Of a stretch of 64,000 nucleotides of DNA, positions 56,228-64,000 are shown one piece after another (position 1 is the first letter of the stretch; every line of letters begins with the position of its first letter). The DNA comes from G965197005 sp965197005 (GTDB taxonomy: Bacteria; Pseudomonadota; Gammaproteobacteria; Pseudomonadales; Oceanobacteraceae): assembly GCA_965197005.1 (NCBI GenBank), contig OZ239982.1, positions 1,488,001 through 1,552,000 on the forward strand, in the 5' to 3' direction. The translations under genes and the position numbers were made by a program. The notes below the pieces were generated by a model that was not told where the DNA came from, did not search any database, and saw nothing but the letters and a program-made list of their open reading frames with translations.

Positions 56228-57258
56228 TAATTATTGCTGTGCAAAGCGTGATTAAGTTCTACAGCCGATTTATTACTGATACATTGCACCGCACCTGTCA
56301 GAGAATCTCGACGGAACAATAAATCATCTTGCCCTGCTAAATCACGCCCTTTTAGGGTATCAACAATCTGCTTACTGTCATCTAACAGCTGTATTTTTGT
56401 ACCAGCGGTAATATATAAACCTGCCTCAACCGTACAACGATTACCTAAAGGAATACCAATACCAGCGTTCGCACCTAATAAACATTGTTCGCCCACTGAA
56501 ATCACAATATTACCGCCGCCTGAAAGCGTCCCCATAGTTGAGCTGCCGCCTCCTAAATCAGAATCTTTGCCTACGACCACGCCAGCAGAAATACGCCCTT
56601 CAACCATAGAAGTGCCTAACGTACCTGCATTAAAATTAACAAAGCCTTCATGCATAATAGTGGTGCCTGCTCCAATATATGCCCCTAATCGCACTCTGGC
56701 AGTATGTGCAATACGCACCCCTTTAGGCACAACGTAATCAGTCATACGCGGGAATTTATCTACTGAATTAACACTTAAAAGCTGTCCTTTTAGGCGAGCT
56801 TGAAGCTGTGCTTGAGGTAGTTCGTCTAAATCAATCGCACCTTGATTAGTCCAAGCCACATTCGGCAATAAAGCAAAAATCCCCTCAAGGTTCAATCCAT
56901 GCGGTTTAACCAAACGATGAGAAAGAAGATGCAGCTTTAAATAGACTTCAGGGGTGCTTTGTGCGGCTGTATCTTCATTTAACAAGCAAATAACCACAGG
57001 CTTTTTGCTTTCCGTCATACTTTTTGCAAGCCTAGCCTGAGTTGGAAAAGAGGTTTGCAAACGCTCACTTAATGCCAATAAATCAGCACCATCTGGTTCT
57101 ATAATGCGCTGGGTTTCAAGCTCCCCAAAAAGCGCAAGTAAATCACTAAGCAGACTATTTTCTGGTTGAAAAACAGGTTCGGGATAAAATACTTCTAACC
57201 ACTGCCCTTGTTGATTTTTACTGCCTACACCTATGGCAAAAGCAAAAGATTGACTCAT
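56227..57258 (-). CDS. dapD: 2,3,4,5-Tetrahydropyridine-2,6-dicarboxylate N-succinyltransferase
   Basis: Succinylates tetrahydrodipicolinate in lysine and meso-diaminopimelate synthesis. 343 residues, the longer Pseudomonas/actinobacterial form. The C-terminal left-handed beta-helix shows hexapeptide repeats (VRLGAYIGAGTTIMHEGFVN, GVVVGKDSDLGGGSS, CLLGANAGIGIPLGNRC). N-terminal domain binds the acceptor. Overlaps yffB by four bases at ATGA. Confidence 0.95.
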   Translation of the reverse strand: MSQSFAFAIGVGSKNQQGQWLEVFYPEPVFQPENSLLSDLLALFGELETQRIIEPDGADLLALSERLQTSFPTQARLAKSMTESKKPVVICLLNEDTAAQSTPEVYLKLHLLSHRLVKPHGLNLEGIFALLPNVAWTNQGAIDLDELPQAQLQARLKGQLLSVNSVDKFPRMTDYVVPKGVRIAHTARVRLGAYIGAGTTIMHEGFVNFNAGTLGTSMVEGRISAGVVVGKDSDLGGGSSTMGTLSGGGNIVISVGEQCLLGANAGIGIPLGNRCTVEAGLYITAGTKIQLLDDSKQIVDTLKGRDLAGQDDLLFRRDSLTGAVQCISNKSAVELNHALHSNN

Positions 57259-57614
57259 TGTGTTCTCTCCAATAATTTTTGATAAGTTTCTATATTAAAA
57301 CCAATAACCAGTGCCTTTTCTGTTGCTAGCACAGGCCGCTTAATCAGCGTTGGGTTACTTTGCATAAGCTGTAATGCCAAGTCTTGATTTAACTGTTGTT
57401 TGTGCTCTTCATCTAATGCACGATAACTACTGCTACGCTTATTAAACAAACTTTGCCAATCACTGCGAGCAAGCCAGTTAGTCAGTGTGGAGGCAGACAG
57501 TCCCTGCTTTCTAAAATCATGGAACTGATATTCAATCTCCTGCTGCTGTAGCCATTTTTTGGCTTTTTTAACCTGATCGCATTGAGCTATGCCGTACAGT
57601 ATCCAGTTACTCAT
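57255..57614 (-). CDS. ArsC/Spx-family protein, YffB type
   Basis: 119 residues with a thioredoxin-like fold. YGIAQCDQVKKAKKWLQQQ has a single N-terminal Cys (CxxV, not CxxC); YQFHDFRKQGLS and NPTLIKRPVLATEKALVIGF are the family blocks. YffB proteins resemble arsenate reductases but are not shown to reduce arsenate. In Pseudomonas it also precedes dapD, so the order is conserved. Confidence 0.9.
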   Translation of the reverse strand: MSNWILYGIAQCDQVKKAKKWLQQQEIEYQFHDFRKQGLSASTLTNWLARSDWQSLFNKRSSSYRALDEEHKQQLNQDLALQLMQSNPTLIKRPVLATEKALVIGFNIETYQKLLERTQ

Positions 57615-57691
57615 TGTATGTTAAAACCCCTTTCCTTAAATGCGCTGCATACTAACAAAAATTGCGCCAGCTAACAGCTAAAGTGTGTATT

Positions 57692-58105
57692 TTATAAATC
57701 CGTTTCATGATAATTAAGCAGACTATCAATGCGCTTATTGAGCATTTCATCTTGACTGAATAACTTGGCTCTTAGCAATAATTCACGGGCTTTGTCTGGT
57801 TGCTGCTGTTTTAACCTTAATAACCCCTGACGATATAAAACCTCTGCATTTTTAGGTTGAATTTGCCGTGCTTGATCTAAATATTTAAAAGCACGTTCAA
57901 GTTGCTGAGCTTGTTTTGCCTGTTCTGCCTTAGCAAACAAGGCACTAATAGCAGGGTGATGCTGTCCTTGATTTAATGATTCTTGCTCAAGTAAGGTATT
58001 TGCATCTATTGTGTTGGTATTTACTTCATCTGTCTGCTCCAATGAGCGCATATTACTACAAGCACTGAACAGCATAAGGGCACTTAGAATAACCAGTCTA
58101 ACCAT
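57692..58105 (-). CDS. TPR-repeat lipoprotein downstream of PBP1B
   Basis: 137 residues. Lipoprotein signal ILSALMLFSACSNM. Two tetratricopeptide-like repeats at about 55-130 (AKQAQQLERAFKYLDQARQI and EVLYRQGLLRLKQQQPDKAR). The start overlaps the end of the PBP1B gene by 22 bases, so it is coupled to it. It could be an outer-membrane accessory of PBP1B, like LpoB in concept, but there is no sequence similarity to show that. Confidence 0.8.
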   Translation of the reverse strand: MVRLVILSALMLFSACSNMRSLEQTDEVNTNTIDANTLLEQESLNQGQHHPAISALFAKAEQAKQAQQLERAFKYLDQARQIQPKNAEVLYRQGLLRLKQQQPDKARELLLRAKLFSQDEMLNKRIDSLLNYHETDL

Positions 58106-60405
58106 GATTTTTTCCTTTCTTTAGTGGATTTATTTGATTTTTTAGGTGTGCAGCTTGTGGCTGATTTTAATCTGTCACGAATAAATAAAAACACCTCGCC
58201 CACACAATCTTCTGCCAATACCTCGCCATTATCACTAACCGCAAAAGCACTTAAATAAGGAGAAGGATCTATCGCACTTACACCCACCTTTTGCAATGTT
58301 GCCAACCAAATTGGCATAGCCGCAACGCTGCCGGTAAAAGGTGTGGGTTGATTGTCATCTCGTCCAACCCAAATTACGCCTAAATAACGTCCATCAAAAC
58401 CTGCAAACCAAGCATCTCGTTGCTCATCACTGGTGCCTGTTTTGCCTGCTAAATTCATATTTAAAAAAGTCTGTCCAAGGCGTTTTGCCGTCCCTGTTTT
58501 AACCACCTCTTGCATGCCATAAGTAAGCCAAGCACTCATATCAGGCGGCAATACCTGTTTACTTTCAATGGCATAAGAAGAGAGCGTTTCTCCTGAATTG
58601 CTCAGTACCGCTTCAATTGCGCGTAAGGGCATTAAAAAACCACCAGAGGCAATTGTTTGATACATGCCCGCCACAACAAAAGGCGTCAGCTCTAAGCTGC
58701 CTAATAAAATAGACGGGTATTCAGGAATACGTTGTTGAACGCCAAGTTGCATAAAGTTATTTGCTACATTAGCCACCCCAACTTGTACCCCTAAACGGGT
58801 AGTAGCCTGATTATAAGAGCGGCTCATCGCCTCTAATAAACTCACTGTACCATGGCTTTTGCGATCATAATTTTTAGGCTGCCAGATAGTACCTGGTGGA
58901 CTTTCTAAGCGTATCGGCTCATCAGAAATCCGACTGCCCCAATGGTACTCCCCTGACTGTAAGGCAGTTAAATAAACAATGGGTTTTGCCAAAGACCCAA
59001 TGCTACGTTTGGCTTGCAAGACCCTGTTATAACCAAAAAATTCTGGCTTACGAGAACCCACCATTGCACGCACCTCACCCCCATTAATACTGGTAATAAT
59101 GGCGGCCGTTTCAAGGCTGTTTTTTAACTTGGTATTCCAGCTTTCTAACTGAGATAAACGCCCAGAGGCAGCCGTTTCCAATGCTTTTTGTAAAGCAGGG
59201 TCTAAGGTAGTAAAAATAGTCAACCCTTCTTGCTGCAAATCCTCAAGCCGATATTCCTTTTGTAATTGAGTTCTAACTAACTGTAAAAAAGCAGGATATT
59301 CACGCTGCCCTGCACGTTTGGGCGAGGCGGTATAAAGTGGTTGTTTTTGTGCCTGTATGCGCTGTGCTTGGCTAATTATGTTTTGCTTTTGCAACATAGA
59401 TAACACCAAATCTCGACGTTCTTTAGCCCTTTTAGGGTGCTTTTTGGGATTGTAATAAGAAGCCCCTTTTACCAAGCCAACCAAAGTGGCACTTTCACTT
59501 AAATTAAGTTCTGTAATCGACTTACCAAAATAAAACCGTGCTGCCAAAGCAAAACCATGAATGGCGCGCCTACCTGCCTGTCCTAAATACACCTCATTCA
59601 TATAGGCTTGTAAAATGTCTTCCTTACTGTAATGGTACTCAAGCAAAAGAGCCATCATCGCCTCTGTGGCTTTGCGTGATAAAGAACGCTCATTGGTTAA
59701 AAAGAAGTTTTTAACCAACTGTTGGGTTAAAGTAGAACCACCTTGCACAAAGCGTCCTGCTTTAATATTTGCCAACATAGCACGAGCAATACCACGCAAA
59801 GAAATACCAATATGCTGAAAAAACTGGCGATCTTCTGTTACAACCAGTGCCGCCACTAACATAGGCGGAATACGCTCCAGCTCTACCAACTCTCTATCTT
59901 CATTATGTGCAGGAAAAATACCTCCGATATATTGAGGCTCAAGGCGTACCAATGCGATTTCTTTATTCGCTTGATAAATGTGGCTAATTTTATTGCCAGA
60001 AAAAATCACACGCAGCTTACGGCTTGTCTCTTGTGTATCCCAAAACTGAAAAGCACGCCGATAAATATCAATCTGCCCATTATGCACACTGTATTCCCCA
60101 GCATTATTTGCATATTGAGTACGTCGATAATCGGTACGCTGTAATTCATCAAGCAACTGTGCGGGGGTTAGTTTTAATTGTGGATACAAATTTAAAGCAC
60201 GAGAATAAACCTTTGCAGGAATAGCCCATTTTTTACCGTCAAATGCCGTGCGTACTTTATTATCCAAATAAATAACCAAAGGCACAGCCGCAATCATTAA
60301 CAATAAAAGCAGCCACAACAACCACTTCCATAAGCGAACCATTAAACCAGATTTTGTCTTAGCAGATGTTTTTTTACTTGGTTTTTTATTGGATTTTCGA
60401 CTCAT
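58084..60405 (-). CDS. mrcB: Penicillin-binding protein 1B (glycosyltransferase/transpeptidase)
   Basis: 773 residues. Basic cytoplasmic tail (SRKSNKKPSKKTSAKTKS), one helix at 28-47, UB2H-like region, then a GT51 transglycosylase domain with the catalytic Glu in VVTEDRQFFQH and GRFVQGGSTLTQQLVKNFFL. The transpeptidase domain has SxxK as RSIGSLAKP, SxN as SRSYNQ and KTG as AGKTGTSDE. Builds and cross-links peptidoglycan. A CVGEV-ending tail with two Cys follows. First gene of a pair with the TPR lipoprotein. Confidence 0.95.
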   Translation of the reverse strand: MSRKSNKKPSKKTSAKTKSGLMVRLWKWLLWLLLLLMIAAVPLVIYLDNKVRTAFDGKKWAIPAKVYSRALNLYPQLKLTPAQLLDELQRTDYRRTQYANNAGEYSVHNGQIDIYRRAFQFWDTQETSRKLRVIFSGNKISHIYQANKEIALVRLEPQYIGGIFPAHNEDRELVELERIPPMLVAALVVTEDRQFFQHIGISLRGIARAMLANIKAGRFVQGGSTLTQQLVKNFFLTNERSLSRKATEAMMALLLEYHYSKEDILQAYMNEVYLGQAGRRAIHGFALAARFYFGKSITELNLSESATLVGLVKGASYYNPKKHPKRAKERRDLVLSMLQKQNIISQAQRIQAQKQPLYTASPKRAGQREYPAFLQLVRTQLQKEYRLEDLQQEGLTIFTTLDPALQKALETAASGRLSQLESWNTKLKNSLETAAIITSINGGEVRAMVGSRKPEFFGYNRVLQAKRSIGSLAKPIVYLTALQSGEYHWGSRISDEPIRLESPPGTIWQPKNYDRKSHGTVSLLEAMSRSYNQATTRLGVQVGVANVANNFMQLGVQQRIPEYPSILLGSLELTPFVVAGMYQTIASGGFLMPLRAIEAVLSNSGETLSSYAIESKQVLPPDMSAWLTYGMQEVVKTGTAKRLGQTFLNMNLAGKTGTSDEQRDAWFAGFDGRYLGVIWVGRDDNQPTPFTGSVAAMPIWLATLQKVGVSAIDPSPYLSAFAVSDNGEVLAEDCVGEVFLFIRDRLKSATSCTPKKSNKSTKERKKSWLDWLF

Positions 60406-60486
60406 TTATCTATCACAAAAGGGTTAAAGCAAGCTATCATAGCCTGAACAACATATATTTTCATCTTAAAACACCGAGGAACATAC

Positions 60487-61485
60487 ATGAATTACCAAAT
60501 TTACGGCATTGGCAACGCATTAGTAGATAAAGAATACGAAATAGATAACGCTTTTTTAACTACTAATAATATTGAAAAAGGGCAAATGACCTTAATTGAA
60601 GCCGAGCAACTTGCAACCCGCCTACAACAATTAGAAGCACAATACCAACTCAAAAAACGTGCCTGTGGTGGCAGTGCCGCCAATAGCATTATTGCAGCCA
60701 GCTACTTTGGCAACAAAAATTATTACAGTTGTAATGTTGCCAACGATGATGCTGGGGACTTTTACGTACAAGACCTATTAGCTGCCAATGTAGATACCAA
60801 TATGAGCGGTGCAAGAGATAAAGGCGTAACAGGGCATTGCTTGGTTATGGTAACCGATGATGCAGAACGCACCATGAATACCTATTTAGGCATTACCGCA
60901 GAATTGCATCAAGGCTGTATCAACAAAACAGCCATCGCCAATTCAAAATGGGTTTATTTAGAAGGCTATTTAGTGACCTCAGAGCCATCTCGTCATGCTG
61001 CAATCAAAGTACGTGAAATTGCCGAACAACATCAGGTACAAACGGCCATGACCTTTTCTGACCCTGCTATGGCACAATTTTTTGCCGACGGTTTACAACA
61101 AATGCTCGGAAAAGGTGTGGACTTACTCTTTTGTAATGAGCAAGAAAGTATGCTCTTTACCGATACAAACAACCTAGATGCCGCTATTTCAGCACTACAA
61201 GCCTATGCCAAAACCCTAGTAATTACCCTAGGCGACAAAGGTGCAAAAATCATTAACGAACAACAAATATATGACATTGCCCCCATAGCCACTGATGCCA
61301 TAGATAGCAATGGTGCTGGCGACATGTTTGCCGGCGCATTTATGTATGCCTTAACCCAAGGCTATGATTACCCTATTGCAGGACGCTTTGCCAATGCTGC
61401 CGCTGCACAGGTTGTTAGCCAATTTGGACCCAGACTAAAACCCGAACAGCACGATGCACTCAAACAACACCTATCTGAGAAATAA
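60487..61485 (+). CDS. PfkB-family sugar/nucleoside kinase (adenosine-kinase-like)
   Basis: 332 residues, ribokinase fold. CGGSAANSIIAASYFGN and YSCNVANDDAGDFY form the substrate lid and binding region; DSNGAGDMFAGAFMYAL holds the catalytic Asp and anion hole. The family members with YGIGNALVDKEYEI at the start are annotated as adenosine kinase-like. An AGGAACATAC site precedes the ATG. Divergent from PBP1B. The substrate is not proven from sequence. Confidence 0.85.
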   Translation: MNYQIYGIGNALVDKEYEIDNAFLTTNNIEKGQMTLIEAEQLATRLQQLEAQYQLKKRACGGSAANSIIAASYFGNKNYYSCNVANDDAGDFYVQDLLAANVDTNMSGARDKGVTGHCLVMVTDDAERTMNTYLGITAELHQGCINKTAIANSKWVYLEGYLVTSEPSRHAAIKVREIAEQHQVQTAMTFSDPAMAQFFADGLQQMLGKGVDLLFCNEQESMLFTDTNNLDAAISALQAYAKTLVITLGDKGAKIINEQQIYDIAPIATDAIDSNGAGDMFAGAFMYALTQGYDYPIAGRFANAAAAQVVSQFGPRLKPEQHDALKQHLSEK

Positions 61486-61546
61486 AAGATAGAAAAATCT
61501 GGTACATTTGTGCTAGATTTAAACCTCAAAAAATAAGGAGAACATA

Positions 61547-62992
61547 ATGACCACTGAAACCACCACCGAAGACAACTCAGAACAGCAAATAATAGCTGCC
61601 ATGCAAGCCTGTTTTGCCGAGCAACAACAAAGCTACAACAAGCAGCCTTACCCAACAGCAAAAGAACGCATTGCCAATTTAGAAAAGCTCAAACATGCCA
61701 TTATTGAACATCAAGATGAACTAGCCGATGCCATTTATAGCGACTTTAGCTGCCGCTCCAAAGACGAAACTCGCATTGCCGAAGTTATGGTCACCGTACA
61801 AGGCATTAACTATTTAATCAAACATTTAAAAAGCTGGATGCGCCCATCAAATCGTCATGTCGGTATGTTATTTATGCCCTCCAGCAATCAAGTAATGTAC
61901 CAGCCTTTAGGTATTGTCGGTATTATTGTACCTTGGAACTATCCACTACAACTGGCGTTAGCCCCCCTTGCCGTTGCCTTGGCAGCGGGCAATCATGCCA
62001 TGCTCAAAATGTCTGAATTTACCCCTGCCACTAATGCGGCGATTAAAAAATTACTTGAGCGTATTTTTTCCACCAGCCATGTTGCCTTATTTGTTGGTGA
62101 AGTTGAGGCATCTCAAGCCTTCTCTGCCCTGCCTTTTAATCATTTATTATTTACAGGCTCCACTGCAGTTGGTCGTCATGTCATGGCAGCAGCGGCTAAA
62201 AACCTCACGCCTGTTACCCTAGAACTGGGTGGTAAATCCCCCACCATTATTGCCCCCGATGCCGATATTAACGAGGCGGCCAACCGCATTTGTTTTGGTA
62301 AATCTCTAAACGCAGGGCAAACCTGTATTGCCCCTGATTACCTACTCGTACCTAAAGGCAAAGAACAGACCTTTATTGATGCTTATGCCAAAGCCTTTAA
62401 TAAAATGTACCCAACTATTAAAGACAATGATGATTACTCCGCAATTATTAACCAACGCCAATATGAGCGTTTACAAAGCTGGCTCAATGAAGCCAAAGAA
62501 CAGGGCGCAACCTTACACCCAATTAATCCTGCCAATGAGGATTTAAGCGGCACACGCAAATTGGCATTGCATTTTGTAACCAACACCCAAGATGCCATGA
62601 AAATTGTACAAGAAGAGCTGTTTGGACCTATTTTCCCTATTATTGGCTATGACAGCCTAGATGATGCCATCGAATATATAAATGCACGTCCACGTCCTTT
62701 AGCACTGTATTTATTTAGCCCTGACAGTCACACACAACAAACCGTGTTAGAGCGCACCCATGCAGGGGGTGTAAGCATTAATGACACCCTCTCACACATT
62801 GCTCAAGATGATATGCCCTTTGGCGGCGTGGGCGATTCTGGTATGGGGCATTATCACGGCAAAGAAGGCTTTATTACTCTCTCTAAAGCCAAAGCCGTGC
62901 ATACAAAAGGTCGATTTAACAGCGGTAAAATGGCCTACCCTCCGTATGGTAAAGCCGTACACAAACTGATTTATCAATTTTTTATTCGTTAA
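61547..62992 (+). CDS. Aldehyde dehydrogenase, coniferyl-aldehyde type
   Basis: 481 residues of the NAD-dependent aldehyde dehydrogenase superfamily. The catalytic Cys lies in NAGQTCIAPDYLLVP and the general base Glu in LELGGKSPTII; FTGSTAVGRHVM is the NAD-binding stretch. The words IAPDYLLV and PFGGVGDSGMGHYHGKEGF are typical of coniferyl-aldehyde dehydrogenases (CalB-like), which also act on long-chain aldehydes. A weak C-terminal hydrophobic segment. AAGGAG lies eight bases before the ATG. 60 bases after the PfkB gene, possibly co-transcribed. Confidence 0.9.
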   Translation: MTTETTTEDNSEQQIIAAMQACFAEQQQSYNKQPYPTAKERIANLEKLKHAIIEHQDELADAIYSDFSCRSKDETRIAEVMVTVQGINYLIKHLKSWMRPSNRHVGMLFMPSSNQVMYQPLGIVGIIVPWNYPLQLALAPLAVALAAGNHAMLKMSEFTPATNAAIKKLLERIFSTSHVALFVGEVEASQAFSALPFNHLLFTGSTAVGRHVMAAAAKNLTPVTLELGGKSPTIIAPDADINEAANRICFGKSLNAGQTCIAPDYLLVPKGKEQTFIDAYAKAFNKMYPTIKDNDDYSAIINQRQYERLQSWLNEAKEQGATLHPINPANEDLSGTRKLALHFVTNTQDAMKIVQEELFGPIFPIIGYDSLDDAIEYINARPRPLALYLFSPDSHTQQTVLERTHAGGVSINDTLSHIAQDDMPFGGVGDSGMGHYHGKEGFITLSKAKAVHTKGRFNSGKMAYPPYGKAVHKLIYQFFIR

Positions 62993-63012
62993 TAAAAGTA
63001 ATCAGCCATAAA

Positions 63013-63046
63013 AATGCCCTAAGCGTTACCTAACAATTAGGGCATT
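63013..63046. terminator. Bidirectional terminator
   Basis: AATGCCCTAA / TTAGGGCATT stem (10 bp) with a 14-base loop, T run on the plus side and A run on the minus side. Serves the aldehyde dehydrogenase and the converging subtilase gene. Confidence 0.9.
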
Positions 63047-63061
63047 TTTTATGTGTTTTTT

Positions 63062-64000
63062 CTAAAGCTCAATGGCGTTTAATAACTTAGTGACGTTAAT
63101 TTTTCCATAGCCATAATATTTGTTATGTCCGTTTGCGTCATAAGGCTTTTTTCCGATTTTATCACTGGTTGTTTGCAATAATCGATTGATTTCTGCAAGA
63201 CTCAAATTCGGGTCTTTCTCAAGCATTAAAGCAATCACCCCACTGACAATAGGTGCAGCAATAGAAGTTCCTTTAGCCAAGGTTGTATTACCATCTTCTT
63301 GCCCCATTGGTCTTAAAGTAACTACCCCTAAACTGAACCCCATACCACCACCTGGGGCAACAACGTCTAGGTTATTACCATAGTTGCTGCTTTGGGCTCT
63401 TAAATTTTTCCCATTGCTTGCCCCCACCGCAATCACTTCAGGAATATTGGCTTCTAAATTAAGAGCCTGTATGTCTTTATTGCTATTGCCAGAGGCAAAA
63501 ACAATCACCGTACCTTTACCGCCTCGCCCTGTGCGTGCTAATTCTTGAATTTTTGCCTTTACCTTATCGGGCACACCCTGTTTACCTGTTTTATCATCAA
63601 GTCCAGAACCCCAACTACAGCTTATGATATCCGCACCTAGCTCGTCGGCTTTATTAAATAATGTCAGCATTTCATCTGTGCTCATGCTCTTTTTATATTT
63701 AATAAAAATAATCTCACTTTCGCTGGCAACCCCAAAAATGCCAAGTTTATTGGCTCTAGCAGCAATCACACCTGTGGTTGCAGTGCCATGAAGTTCATTT
63801 GCATTATGCGCCACATTACCTGAGCCTGTCGCAAGGTCATAGGTGTTTAGCACAGCCCCTTGTAAATCTTCATGGCTGACATCTAAACCATCATCAATCA
63901 CTGCAATTTTAACGCCCTTACCACGATAAAGACGGTGCATATTACCTAGGTTAATATGTGCTTGTTTACTTACAAAAAAAGGAACTTTAGTATAGCGCTC
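63062..64000 (-). CDS. Subtilisin-like serine protease, cut by window end
   Basis: The frame is open to the last base of the window, so the internal ATG at 63940 is not the start; the N-terminus and any signal or propeptide are missing. The S8 catalytic triad is complete: Asp in IAVIDDGLDVSHEDL, His in ELHGTATTGVIAA and Ser in KGTSIAAPIVSGVIALML; the oxyanion Asn is in VFASGNSN. The protein ends shortly after the catalytic domain (VTKLLNAIEL), so there is no barrel or sorting domain at the C-terminus. Confidence 0.93.
   Translation of the reverse strand, partial: ERYTKVPFFVSKQAHINLGNMHRLYRGKGVKIAVIDDGLDVSHEDLQGAVLNTYDLATGSGNVAHNANELHGTATTGVIAARANKLGIFGVASESEIIFIKYKKSMSTDEMLTLFNKADELGADIISCSWGSGLDDKTGKQGVPDKVKAKIQELARTGRGGKGTVIVFASGNSNKDIQALNLEANIPEVIAVGASNGKNLRAQSSNYGNNLDVVAPGGGMGFSLGVVTLRPMGQEDGNTTLAKGTSIAAPIVSGVIALMLEKDPNLSLAEINRLLQTTSDKIGKKPYDANGHNKYYGYGKINVTKLLNAIEL

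Overview
The window looks like the chromosome of an AT-rich gammaproteobacterium. The support is family-level: a long E. coli-type IlvC, a 343-residue DapD next to an ArsC/YffB-like protein, a LapD/LapG pair, RadA, PrmA, PBP1B and 16S/23S sequence of gammaproteobacterial type. I cannot name an order. Most reading frames are ordinary housekeeping or envelope genes. The unusual part is 6.6-25 kb.

Layout. 0-6.5 kb: 5' part of guaA, a decayed Toprim-like remnant, a secreted metallopeptidase/propeller/barrel protein, GloB, a HIT protein and a quinone oxidoreductase. 6.6-13 kb: an oppABC-(DF) peptide importer whose codon use differs from its neighbours; matching heptamer arrays plus a 17-bp hairpin lie on both sides of it. 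13-19.5 kb: one rRNA operon on the minus strand (16S-23S-5S, no tRNA in the spacer). Its 23S gene carries three expansions: a 66-nt stem in helix 25, a 469-bp intervening sequence near helix 45 encoding a four-helix-bundle S23-type protein, and a ~600-bp insert in the tip of helix 68 with perfect 17-bp inverted ends and three 108-bp tandem repeats. 19.5-22 kb: pssA and ilvC. 22-25 kb: two tandem paralogous lipoproteins with a constant N-terminal half and different C-type-lectin-like C-termini. 25-28 kb: a HEPN-like protein, galE, dcd and a small basic protein.

28-36 kb: an acyl-CoA synthetase diverging from an MMPL exporter / LolA-like / outer-membrane protein / TetR operon, with inverted-repeat operators over the promoter. 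36-45 kb: RluA-type pseudouridine synthase, YtfJ-like protein, two unknowns, a SatP/YaaH acetate carrier, a secreted alpha/beta hydrolase lipoprotein, and a VWA membrane protein paired with a membrane winged-helix protein. 45-50 kb: aroQ-prmA-zinc-ribbon protein-radA run plus a MAPEG protein. 50-56 kb: a CotH/Big2 lipoprotein, then a diguanylate cyclase divergent from lapG-lapD, a c-di-GMP adhesin-retention module without its adhesin in view. 56-64 kb: yffB-dapD-exonuclease-like run, PBP1B with a TPR lipoprotein, a PfkB kinase, an aldehyde dehydrogenase and a subtilase cut by the window edge.

The best candidate for something undescribed is the rrn neighbourhood. The same heptamer words (GGACTGA/GGACAGA) build the arrays around the opp cluster, the array touching the rrn terminator, and the inverted ends of the helix-45 intervening sequence. 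The 23S gene has in addition a repeat-filled helix-68 insertion at a site I do not know as a usual intervening-sequence position.
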